The translations under genes and the position numbers were made by a program. From NCBI RefSeq assembly GCF_020594515.1, contig NZ_JAJCTH010000009.1, forward strand, positions 62,001 to 126,000: a DNA stretch of 64,000 nucleotides. The letters are read 5' to 3'. The notes under the pieces were generated by a model. That model did not search any database and was not told where the DNA came from. It saw nothing but the letters and a program-made list of their open reading frames with translations. The stretch comes from Rhodoferax sp. U2-2l (GTDB taxonomy: Bacteria; Pseudomonadota; Gammaproteobacteria; Burkholderiales; Burkholderiaceae_C). Shown here piece after piece: positions 53,753-62,859 of this stretch (positions within the stretch are counted from its first letter, which is position 1; each line of letters opens with the position of its first letter).

Positions 53753-55948
53753 TTATGTGCCACTGGCCAAGGGCGACTCGCGCCAACTCTTGAGCTGGCG
53801 CAACACCACTGGCACCACCATCGCCACGCCGATCAAGGTCGCGGTCAGGCTGGGTGCCACCATCAGCAGCGCGGCGGCAATACACAGCGCCTGCTCCCAG
53901 CGTTTCATCTCGACCAGGAAGAACTTGGAGAACGCCATGGCCAGGAAGGTGATGCCCAGCACACAGCCGATAAAGGTCACGCTGAAGTCATACCAGGTGA
54001 AGCCTTTGGCCACCAGGATCAGTGACGGCGAGAACACAAACACAAATGGCACCAGCGCCTTGGCAATGCCCAGTCGGAACGCGGTGTTGCCGGTCTTGAA
54101 CGGGTCGCTGCCCGCCATACCCGCCGCCGCATAAGCCGCCAGCGCCACCGGCGGCGTGATGTCGGCCAGCACACCGTAATAAAACACAAAGAAGTGCGCC
54201 ACCAGCGGCTCCACGCCCAGCTGCACCAGCGTGGGCGCGGCCACCGTCACCATGATGATGTAGTTGGCGGTGGTGGGAATCCCGGCGCCCATCAAAATAC
54301 AGACACCCGCCGTCATCACCAGCGCGGCCAGCAGGGTGAGTGACTGGAAGGCGACCAGGTAGCTGGGGATGATGGTGGCCAAGCCTCCGGCAATGGCCTG
54401 CGCCGCGCCGGTGATGATGAAGCTGATCTTGAAGCCCACGCCAGTCAGCGTGACGACACCGATCACGATGCCCACCGTGGCTGCTGCCGCACCCACGGCC
54501 AGCGCGTATTTGGCACCGGTCTCAAAGGCTTCCACCAGCACGGACGGTTCAATCCGGCCGCGGATTTTGAGCACGCGCATCATCACCCACGTCACCAACA
54601 CGCTGCCTGCAAAGATGCTCAGCTTGACCATCTCGTCCAGGTTGGTGAAGGCAATGCCCATCAGCGCCAGGTGCAATACCACCATCAGGCCCCAGTTTTT
54701 GGGTGTGTTGCCGCGCACCGAGGTGGTCAGGCCGACGATGGCACACGAGGTGATGCCAACAAACGCCGCCAGATACGGCGTGCGCCCGCTGACCAGGATG
54801 CTGATCAGCAAAAACAGCGGGATCAGGGTGGGCCAGCGCATCTTCAGGCTCTGGCGCAGCTTGGGCATTTCTTCCTCGGTCAGCCCGCGCAGGCCGTAGC
54901 GTTTGGCCTCAAAGTGCACCTGCATGAACACGCCAAAGAAGTGCATGAAGGCCGGCACGATGGCGGCGGTGATGATGGTCTGGTAAGGCAGGCCCAGGAA
55001 TTCGATCATCAAAAACGCCGCGGCACCCAGCACCGGCGGCGTGATCTGACCGCCGGTGGAGGCGGCCGCTTCCACGGCCCCGGCAAATTCGCGCTTGTAA
55101 CCGACGCGGATCATCGCCGGAATGGTGAGCGACCCGACCGTGACCGCATTGGCCACGGAGGAACCTGACAACATGCCAAACATGGCCGAGCCAAACACAC
55201 TCACCTTGGCCGGGCCACCGGCGTAACGCCCGGCGACGCTCGACGCAATGTCCAGAAACAGTTGCCCCAGCCCGATGCGGGTGGCCATCACGCCAAACAG
55301 CACAAAGTGAAACACGTAGGTGGCCACCACCCCGACCGCCACGCCGTAGATGCCCTGGCTGGTGAGGTACTGGTGGTTGATGAACTGGCTCCAGCTGGCC
55401 CCGGCGTGCTGCAACAGCCCTGGAAAATGCTGACCAAACAGCGAATAAGCGGTGAAACTCAGCGCAATCACCGGCAGCGGCCAGCCCATGCTGCGCCGCG
55501 TGGCCTCCAGCAGCGCCACAAATAACATGCTGCCAAACAGCACGTCATAGGTGTCCGGGTTGCCGATCCGAAACGCCAGGTCGTCAAAGGTGTAGGGGAT
55601 GTACAGCACCGCAGCGGCCACGCATATGCCTAGCACCCAGTCGTACAGCGGAATGCCGCCCGGCGTGGCCAGGCGGTTATGCACCTGACGGTGTTCAGTG
55701 GCCTTGCTGGCGGAAAACACCAAAAAGATCAGCCCCAGCACAAACGCCAGGTGCACGCCGCGGTGCGTGGTTTCGCGCAGCAGGCCAAACCCGGCGGTGT
55801 AGTAGTGAAAACAGCTGAGCAGAATCAGCAGCCACTTGATCAACACCGTGGCGGGCGGCACCGAGGGGCGAAACCGCATCTCGGGATCGAATTTTTCCTC
55901 CATGGCCAGGAGTTGCTTGTCATCGGGCAGGGTGGTGGCTTGGCTCAT
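53753..55948 (-). CDS. TRAP transporter permease, fused 4TM/12TM subunits
   Basis: 731 residues, strongly hydrophobic. The N-terminal ~200 residues hold the small-subunit (DctQ-like) helices and the rest the large DctM-like part, with ASTGGQITPPVLGAAAFLMIEFLG, GSAMFGMLSGSSVANAVTVGSLTIP and GAGIPTTANYIIMVTVAAPTL, which are signatures of the TAXI-associated fused permeases. Uses an ion gradient, not ATP. The ATG at 55948 (MSQATTLPDD) is chosen. It follows the TAXI binding-protein gene by 84 bases. Confidence 0.93.
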   Translation of the reverse strand: MSQATTLPDDKQLLAMEEKFDPEMRFRPSVPPATVLIKWLLILLSCFHYYTAGFGLLRETTHRGVHLAFVLGLIFLVFSASKATEHRQVHNRLATPGGIPLYDWVLGICVAAAVLYIPYTFDDLAFRIGNPDTYDVLFGSMLFVALLEATRRSMGWPLPVIALSFTAYSLFGQHFPGLLQHAGASWSQFINHQYLTSQGIYGVAVGVVATYVFHFVLFGVMATRIGLGQLFLDIASSVAGRYAGGPAKVSVFGSAMFGMLSGSSVANAVTVGSLTIPAMIRVGYKREFAGAVEAAASTGGQITPPVLGAAAFLMIEFLGLPYQTIITAAIVPAFMHFFGVFMQVHFEAKRYGLRGLTEEEMPKLRQSLKMRWPTLIPLFLLISILVSGRTPYLAAFVGITSCAIVGLTTSVRGNTPKNWGLMVVLHLALMGIAFTNLDEMVKLSIFAGSVLVTWVMMRVLKIRGRIEPSVLVEAFETGAKYALAVGAAAATVGIVIGVVTLTGVGFKISFIITGAAQAIAGGLATIIPSYLVAFQSLTLLAALVMTAGVCILMGAGIPTTANYIIMVTVAAPTLVQLGVEPLVAHFFVFYYGVLADITPPVALAAYAAAGMAGSDPFKTGNTAFRLGIAKALVPFVFVFSPSLILVAKGFTWYDFSVTFIGCVLGITFLAMAFSKFFLVEMKRWEQALCIAAALLMVAPSLTATLIGVAMVVPVVLRQLKSWRESPLASGT

Positions 55949-56032
55949 GCTTGTTTTTCTGGTGGCTTCCAAAACGACAACGGGCGGAAAACCTGTTCCG
56001 CCCGCCCTGGTTCAATCCGTGTTGGCTGAAAA

Positions 56033-56986
56033 TTATTTCAGCACACCGGCTTCTTTGTAGAACTTCTCGGCACCCGGGTGGTACGGAATGCCCACGCCTT
56101 GCACAGCGTTTTGCAGCGTGATGTATTTGCCCTTGGCATGGCCAGCGGCCAGGGTTTTCTGGGCAGCCTCAGAGTACAGCGCCTTGGTGATCTGGTACAC
56201 GGTTTCGGTGTCCACCTTGTCGCTGGTCACCAGTTGGGCACCCAGCGCCAGGGTTTTCACGGCGGGCACACCCTTGTAGGTGTCGGCCGGGATCGAATCC
56301 ACCGCAAAGAAGCTGCTAGATTTGCGCAGGCTCTCCGCTTGTGGGCCGTCAATCGGCAGCAACTCGATACCGCCACCGGCGGTGGCCAACTCGGCAATCG
56401 CGCCGGCCGGGGCGCCACCGGTGAAGAAGAAGGCGTCGAGCGCGCCGTCTTTCATCTTGTCGCCAGCCTGATTGGGCTTGATGTACTCGGGCTTGATATC
56501 AGACTCTTTGATGCCGTAGGCCGCCAGCACCAGGCGGGCGTTGATCAGCGTGCCGGAGCCGGGTTCGTCCAGCGCCACACGTTTGCCTTTCAGGTCGGCA
56601 ATGCTCTTGAGGCCGGCGCCTTTTTTCACCACCACGTGGATGCTCTCGGGGTACAGGTTGGCAATCATGCGCAGACCGGTGATCTTGGGCTTGCCTTCAA
56701 AAATGCCGGTGCCGGTTTGCGCCCAGGTGGCCACGTCCGACTGGCTGAAACCTGCTTCCATGGCGCCACCGGCCACACCCGTCACATTCGCCAGCGAGCC
56801 GTTGCTGGCTTGCGCGGTGGCGATGATCTTGCCGGGCTGCGACACCGCGTTGGCGATCATGCCGCCCACGGGGTAATAGGTGCCAGCGGTGCCGCCAGTG
56901 CCGATGCGGAAAAACTGTTGCGCGCTGGCGGTGCCAACGAGCGCGGCAGAGGCCACAACGGCGGCTGCAAGGAATTTCAGTTTCAT
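56033..56986 (-). CDS. TAXI-family TRAP solute-binding protein
   Basis: 317 residues. A signal peptide MKLKFLAAAVVASAALVGTASA precedes QQFFRIGTGGTAGTYYPVGGMIAN, the TAXI-family signature. Later segments GSLANVTGVAGGAMEAGFSQSDVA and LKGKRVALDEPGSGTLINAR also match. Substrates of TAXI systems are mostly unknown, with glutamate and other carboxylates reported for some. Paired with the fused TRAP permease. Confidence 0.93.
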   Translation of the reverse strand: MKLKFLAAAVVASAALVGTASAQQFFRIGTGGTAGTYYPVGGMIANAVSQPGKIIATAQASNGSLANVTGVAGGAMEAGFSQSDVATWAQTGTGIFEGKPKITGLRMIANLYPESIHVVVKKGAGLKSIADLKGKRVALDEPGSGTLINARLVLAAYGIKESDIKPEYIKPNQAGDKMKDGALDAFFFTGGAPAGAIAELATAGGGIELLPIDGPQAESLRKSSSFFAVDSIPADTYKGVPAVKTLALGAQLVTSDKVDTETVYQITKALYSEAAQKTLAAGHAKGKYITLQNAVQGVGIPYHPGAEKFYKEAGVLK

Positions 56987-57113
56987 GGGTCGCTCCAGAG
57001 GATTGAAAAAAGTGACAGGAAAGGGCTGTCGGGACGAAAGTGGCAGTTTACCCTTGCGCGGGGGGCTCTTTGATTGCGGAAAACACGGGTGGTGGCGTGT
57101 TTTTTTTCAGCGC

Positions 57114-58013
57114 TCAGGTGGGCGCAACCGCCTGTGCCAGCGCCTTGGCCTGCTGGTAACCTGCGTAGAGCTTGGCATACACCGGACCGGGCAGGCCATT
57201 GCCCACGGGCTGACCGTCCAGCAAGGTCACGGGCAGCACCTCCTTGGTGGCCGACGACAACAGCAATTCATCTGCGGCCAGCACCTCGGCGCGGCTGATG
57301 CGCCGCAGCTCAAACGGAATGCCTTGGGCCTGGCAGATGTCTTCGATCAGGCCATAACGGATGCCTTCGAGCACCAGGTTGTCCTTGGGCGTGCCCAGAA
57401 CCCGGCCGTTTTTCACCACCCAGACATTGCAGGCGGCGGCTTCGCTCAAAAAACCGTCGCGGAACATGATGGTTTCGATGGCGCCCACGTCAAAGCTGAT
57501 CTGGCGCGCAAACACCGCACCCAGCAGGCTGGTGGCCTTGATGTGCGCCTTTTCCCAGCGGAAGTCGTCGGCGGTGACACAGGCCACGCCTTGGTCGCGT
57601 TGCGCTGCGCTGGGCGGCTTCATGCCGTTGGTCAACACAAACACGGTAGGGGTGAGGCCCTCGGGCATCACATGGTCGCGCATGGCCACGCCACGGCTGA
57701 TCTGGATGTAGATCAGTTGATCGCCACTGGGCTCGCCAGATCCTGCGTAAGCGTCGTAGTCAGTGATCAATCTGGCGGCTATGTCAGCCCATTGGGCGCG
57801 TGTGAAGGGGTTGTGGATGCGCAGCTCTTTCAGGCTGCGCTCCAGCCGGGCCATGTGCTGCTCAAAGCGGAACAACTTCCCGGCGTACACCGGCACCACC
57901 TCGTACACGCCGTCGCCAAAGATGAAGCCGCGGTCCATCACGCTGATCTTGGCGTTGGGCAGGGTGGTGAATTCACCGTTGAGGTAACAGGGCAAGGCAG
58001 GTAGGGTGTTCAT
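57114..58013 (-). CDS. class IV PLP aminotransferase, D-amino acid transaminase type
   Basis: 299 residues of the fold-type IV group. Key parts: MDRGFIFGDGVYEVVPVYAGKL in two pieces (substrate side), LIYIQISRGVAMRDHVMPEG, the PLP lysine in DDFRWEKAHIKATSLLGAV, and SEAAACNVWVVKNG. The DxRWxxxxIKxxxLLGAV pattern is that of D-alanine transaminases (Dat) rather than IlvE. Could supply D-glutamate or degrade D-amino acids. It stands between the TAXI operon and an EamA transporter on the same strand. Confidence 0.87.
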   Translation of the reverse strand: MNTLPALPCYLNGEFTTLPNAKISVMDRGFIFGDGVYEVVPVYAGKLFRFEQHMARLERSLKELRIHNPFTRAQWADIAARLITDYDAYAGSGEPSGDQLIYIQISRGVAMRDHVMPEGLTPTVFVLTNGMKPPSAAQRDQGVACVTADDFRWEKAHIKATSLLGAVFARQISFDVGAIETIMFRDGFLSEAAACNVWVVKNGRVLGTPKDNLVLEGIRYGLIEDICQAQGIPFELRRISRAEVLAADELLLSSATKEVLPVTLLDGQPVGNGLPGPVYAKLYAGYQQAKALAQAVAPT

Positions 58014-58048
58014 AAGCAGGTCGGGTCAGGTTGCAATGGGCTGGCAGT

Positions 58049-58984
58049 TTACGCCCCGGCACGTGCTTGATCGGGCCGCCGTGGTCCACCGCGCAAACTC
58101 ACCAGCATCACACCTGCCAGCACCAACAGCGCGCCCATCACAAAACTGGGCTCCAGCGGCTCACCCAGCAGCCACACACCAAACCCCATGCCAAACAGCG
58201 GTGTCAAAAAGGAAAACACCCCCAGCCGTGAAGCCAGGTAATGCCGCAGCAACCAGAACCAGGCCAAAAAGCTGGCAAACGACACGATCACCGACTGAAA
58301 CACCAGGCTGGCCCAGACCATGGGTGTGAAGTGGATACCGGTTTGCCCCAAAGCCAGCGCGGCCAGCATCAGCAGCACAAACGCGCCAACCAGTTGGTAG
58401 AGCAAGGTTTGTGAAGCCGACGCGCTGGCCAGGCGCGAGCAGCGCACGACCACCGTGGTGGCGGCCCATGCCATGCCTGCCAGCAACGCCAGCGCGTCGC
58501 CCCACAGCGCATCCGTTGTCGGTCCGGTCCCGCTGGCGGCTTGCTGGCGGCCAAAAAAGGTCAGCACGATGCCCGCAAAAGCCAGGCCAATACCCAGCCA
58601 CTGCACCCCGTTGAGCCGCTCGGCGGGCAGTTTTACGTGCAGGCCCAACGCCGCAAAAATGGGTGCGGTGTACAAAAACACCACCGCATGCGACGCTGAG
58701 GTGTGGCGCAGCCCTTCACCCACCAGCAAAAATTCCAGCGCAAACAAACCACCCACCCACAGGCCCGCGGGCAAGGTGCCGTCGGTGATGGACATGCGTT
58801 CCTTGCGCCACCCCATGAACAGCCCCACCAGCAGCGCCGCCACCCCGGAGCGCAGACCAATCTGCATGATGGGCGCAATGTTGTGGGCGGTGGCTTTCAG
58901 CACCACTTGCTGCACGCCCCACAGCAGGCACAACAGCAGCATCAGGGAAGAGGCGCGCGCATCCAGCGCTTGGCGGGTGGTCAT
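58049..58984 (-). CDS. EamA-family (DMT) transporter
   Basis: 311 residues with two EamA repeats and ten helices: LMLLLCLLWGVQQVVLKATA, VVFLYTAPIFAALGLHVKLPAERLNGVQWLG in parts, and FLTPLFGMGFGVWLLGEPLEPSFVMGALLV at the end. Probable metabolite exporter. The ATG at 58984 is chosen over an open frame to 59098. It ends 35 bases before the aminotransferase start and may share its transcript, hinting at amino acid export. Confidence 0.88.
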   Translation of the reverse strand: MTTRQALDARASSLMLLLCLLWGVQQVVLKATAHNIAPIMQIGLRSGVAALLVGLFMGWRKERMSITDGTLPAGLWVGGLFALEFLLVGEGLRHTSASHAVVFLYTAPIFAALGLHVKLPAERLNGVQWLGIGLAFAGIVLTFFGRQQAASGTGPTTDALWGDALALLAGMAWAATTVVVRCSRLASASASQTLLYQLVGAFVLLMLAALALGQTGIHFTPMVWASLVFQSVIVSFASFLAWFWLLRHYLASRLGVFSFLTPLFGMGFGVWLLGEPLEPSFVMGALLVLAGVMLVSLRGGPRRPDQARAGA

Positions 58985-59167
58985 CGGGCAGGTCCGGGTT
59001 GCAGGGTCAAGGGGGTCGATGATAGGGACAGGTCGGCGTGGCTTGCTCAATTGTTGGAATGTGTTTTTAAACCCTGGTGGCGAAACATCTGGAAACACCC
59101 GGACATCAAACCACCAAACGGCTCTGGGATGATGACCACCTTCACAACACTAAAAAGAGGTCTCAGC

Positions 59168-59386
59168 ATGAAAGCTTCCGTCAAATCCGTGACAAGCGTC
59201 GTTGGCTTGTCGGTTTTACTCGCGCTGGGTGGCTGTGCCAACCTGTCGCACCGTGACCGCAACGTGATTTCTGGCGCAGGCATTGGCGCTGTGGCGGGTG
59301 CGGTGCTCACCGGTGGCAGTTCTGTTGGCACGGTGGGTGGTGCCGCAGTGGGTGGTGTGATTGGCAACCAGATCGGTCGCCGGTAA
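59168..59386 (+). CDS. small glycine-zipper lipoprotein (OsmB-like)
   Basis: 72 residues. Signal peptide with lipobox ALGGC (Cys 23), then NLSHRDRNVISGAGIGAVAG and GTVGGAAVGGVIGNQIGRR, a Gly-zipper 2TM motif as in OsmB/SlyB-type outer-membrane lipoproteins. AGAGG precedes the ATG at the right distance. Likely an envelope-stress or osmotic-stress protein. It is divergent from the EamA gene. Confidence 0.88.
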   Translation: MKASVKSVTSVVGLSVLLALGGCANLSHRDRNVISGAGIGAVAGAVLTGGSSVGTVGGAAVGGVIGNQIGRR

Positions 59387-59511
59387 GCCCATCGTCGCGC
59401 TCCGGGGCATGGTGGCCGCACGGGCCACTGCCGCTGGCAGCCCACTTCGGGGTTAGTATGCGGCGTCCAAATGCCCGGCTCCCGGGTGTTGCCACCCCTT
59501 GATCGCCACCC

Positions 59512-59985
59512 GTGACTGACTTACCCGACAAAATCCAAGAACCCCGCCTGTGGCGCCACGACGGCTGGACCGCTCAGGTCATCAAGAATGAAGATGACGA
59601 CGGCTGGGCCGTGGCCATGACGCCCGACGGCGCGGCCGAGCCCGCGTTGATCGGCCCGTGGACCATGGGCCGCGACAAAAAGAACCCGAAGCCGCTGGAC
59701 GGCAACGCCTTCAGCACCCTGCTCAAAACCGCCCGTGAATTTGTGCGTCGCAGCGAGCAGCAGTTGCACGCCACGCTGCACCAAAGCATCACGGTGACGC
59801 ACGGCGTCGAACGTGTCACCGTGCGCCTGGACATCACGCCCGATGACGACCACCCCTGGGCTGTGTTGAGCGCCACGGACGACGGTGACGAACTGCTGGC
59901 GCAAGTGCGCGTAGCACCCGCTTTCAAGCTCAACCGAGCCAGCGCGCTGAGGTGGGTGGAAGCTGGGTTTGCCAGACCAGCGTAG
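59512..59985 (+). CDS. hypothetical protein, 157 residues
   Basis: Not assigned to a known function. Soluble and acidic: MTDLPDKIQEPRLWRHDGWTA ... DDDGWAVAMTPDG, GPWTMGRDKKNPKPLDGNAFSTLL, a central helix TAREFVRRSEQQLHATLH and ITPDDDHPWAVLSATDDGDE. The start is GTG. The sequence has the look of a conserved cytosolic protein of Comamonadaceae (from memory). No partner is evident; 125 bases after the lipoprotein gene. Confidence 0.65.
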   Translation: MTDLPDKIQEPRLWRHDGWTAQVIKNEDDDGWAVAMTPDGAAEPALIGPWTMGRDKKNPKPLDGNAFSTLLKTAREFVRRSEQQLHATLHQSITVTHGVERVTVRLDITPDDDHPWAVLSATDDGDELLAQVRVAPAFKLNRASALRWVEAGFARPA

Positions 59986-60044
59986 TGGCGCGGCGTGCGC
60001 TGCGCTCGCCATCCCCGCCATGACCGCTGGGCATGCCCCAGCCG

Positions 60045-60173
60045 CGCATCAAACTTCTTCTTGACCACGTCCACCGCGGTAGCCACCGCGCTGCCCGCAT
60101 CGGCCGCGTGCAGCGCATCGTTGATGCCGTCACCCATGCAGCCCACCACGTGGCTGGTTGTCTGCAGCGCCAA
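60045..60173 (-). pseudogene. remnant of a P-type cation ATPase hinge region
   Basis: The minus strand encodes HVVGCMGDGINDALHAADAG followed by SAVATAVDVVKK. This is the GDGxNDAPALxxADVGI hinge motif and following helix of MgtA-like P-type ATPases, with two codons (PA) missing. Upstream and downstream bases do not continue the protein, and no other ATPase motif (DKTGT, TGE) is present. It is a decayed fragment of about 130 bases, not a working gene. It occupies part of the 500-base gap before pckG. Confidence 0.65.
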
Positions 60174-60347
60174 TGTGGTGGTTTTTGGGCGGGCATCAAG
60201 GGCATGGCACCGCCCTGCTGTCTGTCGTTCAGCAGGGCCGTTGTTGTGTCAGGCCGGGCGCTATTTCCTGACATGAAAAAGTGCTAGCTTTGGCGGGCTT
60301 GATTGCCATCCTTTTGATTCAGCGCAAATCCGTACAGTACCAAGTGG

Positions 60348-60361
60348 TTGACTTGTATCAA
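60348..60361 (+). promoter_or_regulatory. FNR-like binding site upstream of pckG
   Basis: TTGACTTGTATCAA matches the FNR/Anr consensus TTGAT-N4-ATCAA at nine of ten defined positions. It is followed by an A/T-rich stretch with GATAATGTTATC and GATAAT that can hold a -10 element, about 125 bases before the start codon. Position fits activation under low oxygen. Confidence 0.55.
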
Positions 60362-60486
60362 GATAATGTTATCGGGATAATAGTTAATTATTCATTACCG
60401 TCATCAATCGTCCGTGACCTGAAGCCGAACCAGGGTTTGTGCGCCAGGACCACCGTCAAAGTTTTTTAACTGCAAGGAGTCGTTCA

Positions 60487-62334
60487 ATGAGTGGCAAGCC
60501 CGTCGGTTACCCGGCAAATGTGAGCAACGAGAAACTTCTGACTTGGGTCAGTGAGATGGCCGAACTGTGCAAACCTGACCGCGTGGTGTGGTGTGATGGT
60601 TCGCAAGAGGAGTACGACCGTTTGTGTGAGGAGATGGTGGCCGCAGGCACCTTCATCCGTCTCAATCCCGACAAACGCCCCAACAGCTTCCTCGCCCGCA
60701 CCCATCCCTCGGATGTGGCCCGTGTCGAAGAGCGCACCTTCATCTGCTCCGCCACCAAAGACGAAGCTGGCCCCACCAACAACTGGGCTGACCCGGCTGA
60801 GATGCGTGCGACGCTGAAGAATGTCTTCACCAACTGCATGACCGGGCGCACCATGTATGTGATCCCGTTCAGCATGGGGCCGCTGGGCTCGCCGATTGCC
60901 AAGATTGGCGTGCAAATCAGCGACAGCGCCTATGTGGTGGCCAATATGCGCATCATGACGCGTATGGGCGCCCAGGTGTTGGACGTGCTGGGCAACGGCG
61001 CCTTCATCCCGTGTATGCACTCGGTCGGCGCACCGCTGGCTCCGGGTCAAAAAGACTCGACCTGGCCGTGTGAGCCCGATATCGCCAAAAAGTACATTGC
61101 CCATTTCCCCGACACCACCGAGATCTGGTCGTATGGCTCGGGTTACGGTGGCAACGCGCTGCTGGGCAAAAAATGCCTGGCCCTGCGTATTGCCTCGGCC
61201 ATCGCCCGCAAGGAAGGCTGGCTGGCCGAGCACATGCTGATCTCAGGCCTGGAGTCCCCTGAAGGCAAAAAAACCTATATCGCCGCGGCGTTCCCCAGCG
61301 CGTGTGGCAAGACCAACCTGGCCATGCTGCGCCCACCCAAGGGCATGGAAGGATGGAAGGTCACCACCGTGGGTGACGACATCGCCTGGATCAAAAAAGG
61401 CCCTGACGGCACCCTGCGCGCCATCAACCCTGAGGCCGGTTTCTTTGGCGTGGCCCCGGGCACCAACTACTCGTCCAACGCCAACGCCATGTTGACCATG
61501 ACGAAGAACTCGATCTTCTCCAACGTGGCACTGACCGACGACGGTGATGTGTGGTGGGAAGGCATGGACGGCGAGCCACCGACCCATTGCATCGACTGGC
61601 AAGGCAAAGACTGGACCCCTGGCTGTGGCCGCCCGGCGGCGCATGCCAACTCACGCTTCACCGCGCCTGCCAGCCAATGCCCCTCGATTGACCCCGACTG
61701 GGAAAACCCCGCCGGGGTGCCCGTGGCCGCCTTCATCTTTGGTGGCCGTGCCAGCAAGGAAATGCCGCTGGTGTTCCAGTCCTTCAACTGGGCGCACGGC
61801 GTTTACCTGGCCGCCACCATGGGCTCGGAAGCCACGGCGGCCGCCATTGGTGTGGTGGCCACGCGGCGTGACCCGATGGCCATGCTGCCGTTCTGTGGCT
61901 ACAACATGGCCGACTACTTCACCCATTGGCTCAATGTGGGGCGCAACGTCAGCAACCCACCACGCATCTTCCGAGTCAACTGGTTCCGCAAGGATGATGC
62001 CGGCAAGTTCATCTGGCCTGGTTTTGGTGACAACCTGCGGGTGCTGAAGTGGATTGCCGGGCGCGTGCATGGTCAAGGCAGTGCCGTGGAAAGCCCGATT
62101 GGCTGGATGCCGCGCTTTGAAGACATCGACTGGACCGGCCTGGACTTCCCCCAGGACAAGTTCTACGACCTGATGGCTGTGGGCCGCGAAGCTGGTACTG
62201 CCGAAGCGCACGCCCACGAGGAACTGTTCGACCGCTTCCGCGACCGTCTGCCCAAAGAGTTCACTTTTGAGCGCGAGTTGCTGCGCTCGCGTTTGTGGCG
62301 CTCGCCCGACCGTTGGGAACTGGCGCACGAGTAA
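60487..62334 (+). CDS. pckG: phosphoenolpyruvate carboxykinase (GTP)
   Basis: 615 residues; converts oxaloacetate and GTP to PEP, CO2 and GDP, the entry step of gluconeogenesis. GTP-type signatures: [21 protein letters not shown] region ([11 protein letters not shown]), [15 protein letters not shown] (the P-loop with the reactive cysteine), [14 protein letters not shown], and [14 protein letters not shown]. The ATG at 60487 follows AAGGAG; upstream frame to 60439 is not family-like. Single-gene unit with an FNR-like site before and a terminator after it. Fits growth on acetate or organic acids together with satP. Confidence 0.97.
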   Translation: MSGKPVGYPANVSNEKLLTWVSEMAELCKPDRVVWCDGSQEEYDRLCEEMVAAGTFIRLNPDKRPNSFLARTHPSDVARVEERTFICSATKDEAGPTNNWADPAEMRATLKNVFTNCMTGRTMYVIPFSMGPLGSPIAKIGVQISDSAYVVANMRIMTRMGAQVLDVLGNGAFIPCMHSVGAPLAPGQKDSTWPCEPDIAKKYIAHFPDTTEIWSYGSGYGGNALLGKKCLALRIASAIARKEGWLAEHMLISGLESPEGKKTYIAAAFPSACGKTNLAMLRPPKGMEGWKVTTVGDDIAWIKKGPDGTLRAINPEAGFFGVAPGTNYSSNANAMLTMTKNSIFSNVALTDDGDVWWEGMDGEPPTHCIDWQGKDWTPGCGRPAAHANSRFTAPASQCPSIDPDWENPAGVPVAAFIFGGRASKEMPLVFQSFNWAHGVYLAATMGSEATAAAIGVVATRRDPMAMLPFCGYNMADYFTHWLNVGRNVSNPPRIFRVNWFRKDDAGKFIWPGFGDNLRVLKWIAGRVHGQGSAVESPIGWMPRFEDIDWTGLDFPQDKFYDLMAVGREAGTAEAHAHEELFDRFRDRLPKEFTFERELLRSRLWRSPDRWELAHE

Positions 62335-62382
62335 GTGTTGATTGACCCCCGGGCGTACTGCGGGGGGTGCATTTGAAGAATC

Positions 62383-62411
62383 CGGCGAGTTTTTGACTCG
62401 CCGTTTTTTTT
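62383..62411 (+). terminator. rho-independent terminator of pckG
   Basis: Stem CGGCGAGT / ACTCGCCG around TTTTG, then eight Ts (62404-62411), 48 bases after the pckG stop. Confidence 0.9.
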
Positions 62412-62497
62412 GGGCTGACATGTCAGGCAGGGATGCAGACGGTCAAACGCATGCCTTTGCTCGGTCAGGTGGCGTTGTGGGGATCTGGGTACGCCAG

Positions 62498-62595
62498 GAC
62501 TCAGGACGACGCGGCACTCAGCTCCGCGGCTGTCCCCCGGCCCTGCGGGCCTCCTCCTTGATGCCGCTACGCTGAATGCCACGCCGTCCTGAGTC
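62498..62595 (-). ncRNA. structured hairpin element 1 (minus orientation)
   Basis: Read on the minus strand: a 25-base arm (62595-62571), GT, the core AGCGGCATCAAGGAGGAG (62568-62551), a small hairpin GCCCGCAGGGC, the core CGGGGGACAGCCGCGG (62539-62524), then a second 25-base arm (62522-62498) complementary to the first. The three imperfect positions become G:U wobbles on the minus strand but would be A:C mismatches on the plus strand. GCGGC and GCCGC of the cores also pair. Class unknown; it could be RNA or folded single-stranded DNA. Confidence 0.6.
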
Positions 62596-62651
62596 AGCCA
62601 ACATGGTGCGACGATTGAGGAATTCATACCGGGCCCGCCCACACCGCTGGC

Positions 62652-62752
62652 GACCGATGAGAGTGGGGTGAATGGTGCAGCGGCATCAAGGAGGAGCCCA
62701 CGCCAGTGGGCGGGGGACAGCCGCGGAAGCATTCGCCCCGCTTTCATCGGTC
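62652..62752 (+). ncRNA. structured hairpin element 2 (plus orientation)
   Basis: Same plan as element 1 on the other strand: a 23-base arm (62652-62674), GTGC, AGCGGCATCAAGGAGGAG (62679-62696), hairpin CCCACGCCAGTGGG (62697-62710), CGGGGGACAGCCGCGG (62711-62726), AAG, and the complementary arm (62730-62752). Both cores are identical to element 1, while the outer arms and apical hairpin have a different sequence but the same pairing. The three irregular pairs are G:U on the plus strand. The 5' ends of the two elements face each other 56 bases apart. The rest of the 62412-62859 gap shows nothing recognisable. Confidence 0.6.
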
Positions 62753-62859
62753 ATCACCCAGAGAGGTAGACGACGTCCAGGCAACAGCGCCTCGGTGACA
62801 CGTCGAATTGCCGCGGCTTTTATCTGGAAGTCTGTCAGCGGCCAACTGAAATTGCGTCT

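Noticed and set aside
62498-62752. Integron attC sites
   Set aside because: No RYYYAAC / GTTRRRY end motifs, no integrase gene in view, and the conserved strings lie inside the structure rather than at its ends.
62498-62752. Retron or group II intron RNA
   Set aside because: No reverse transcriptase in the window and no domain V-like or msr/msd layout recognised.
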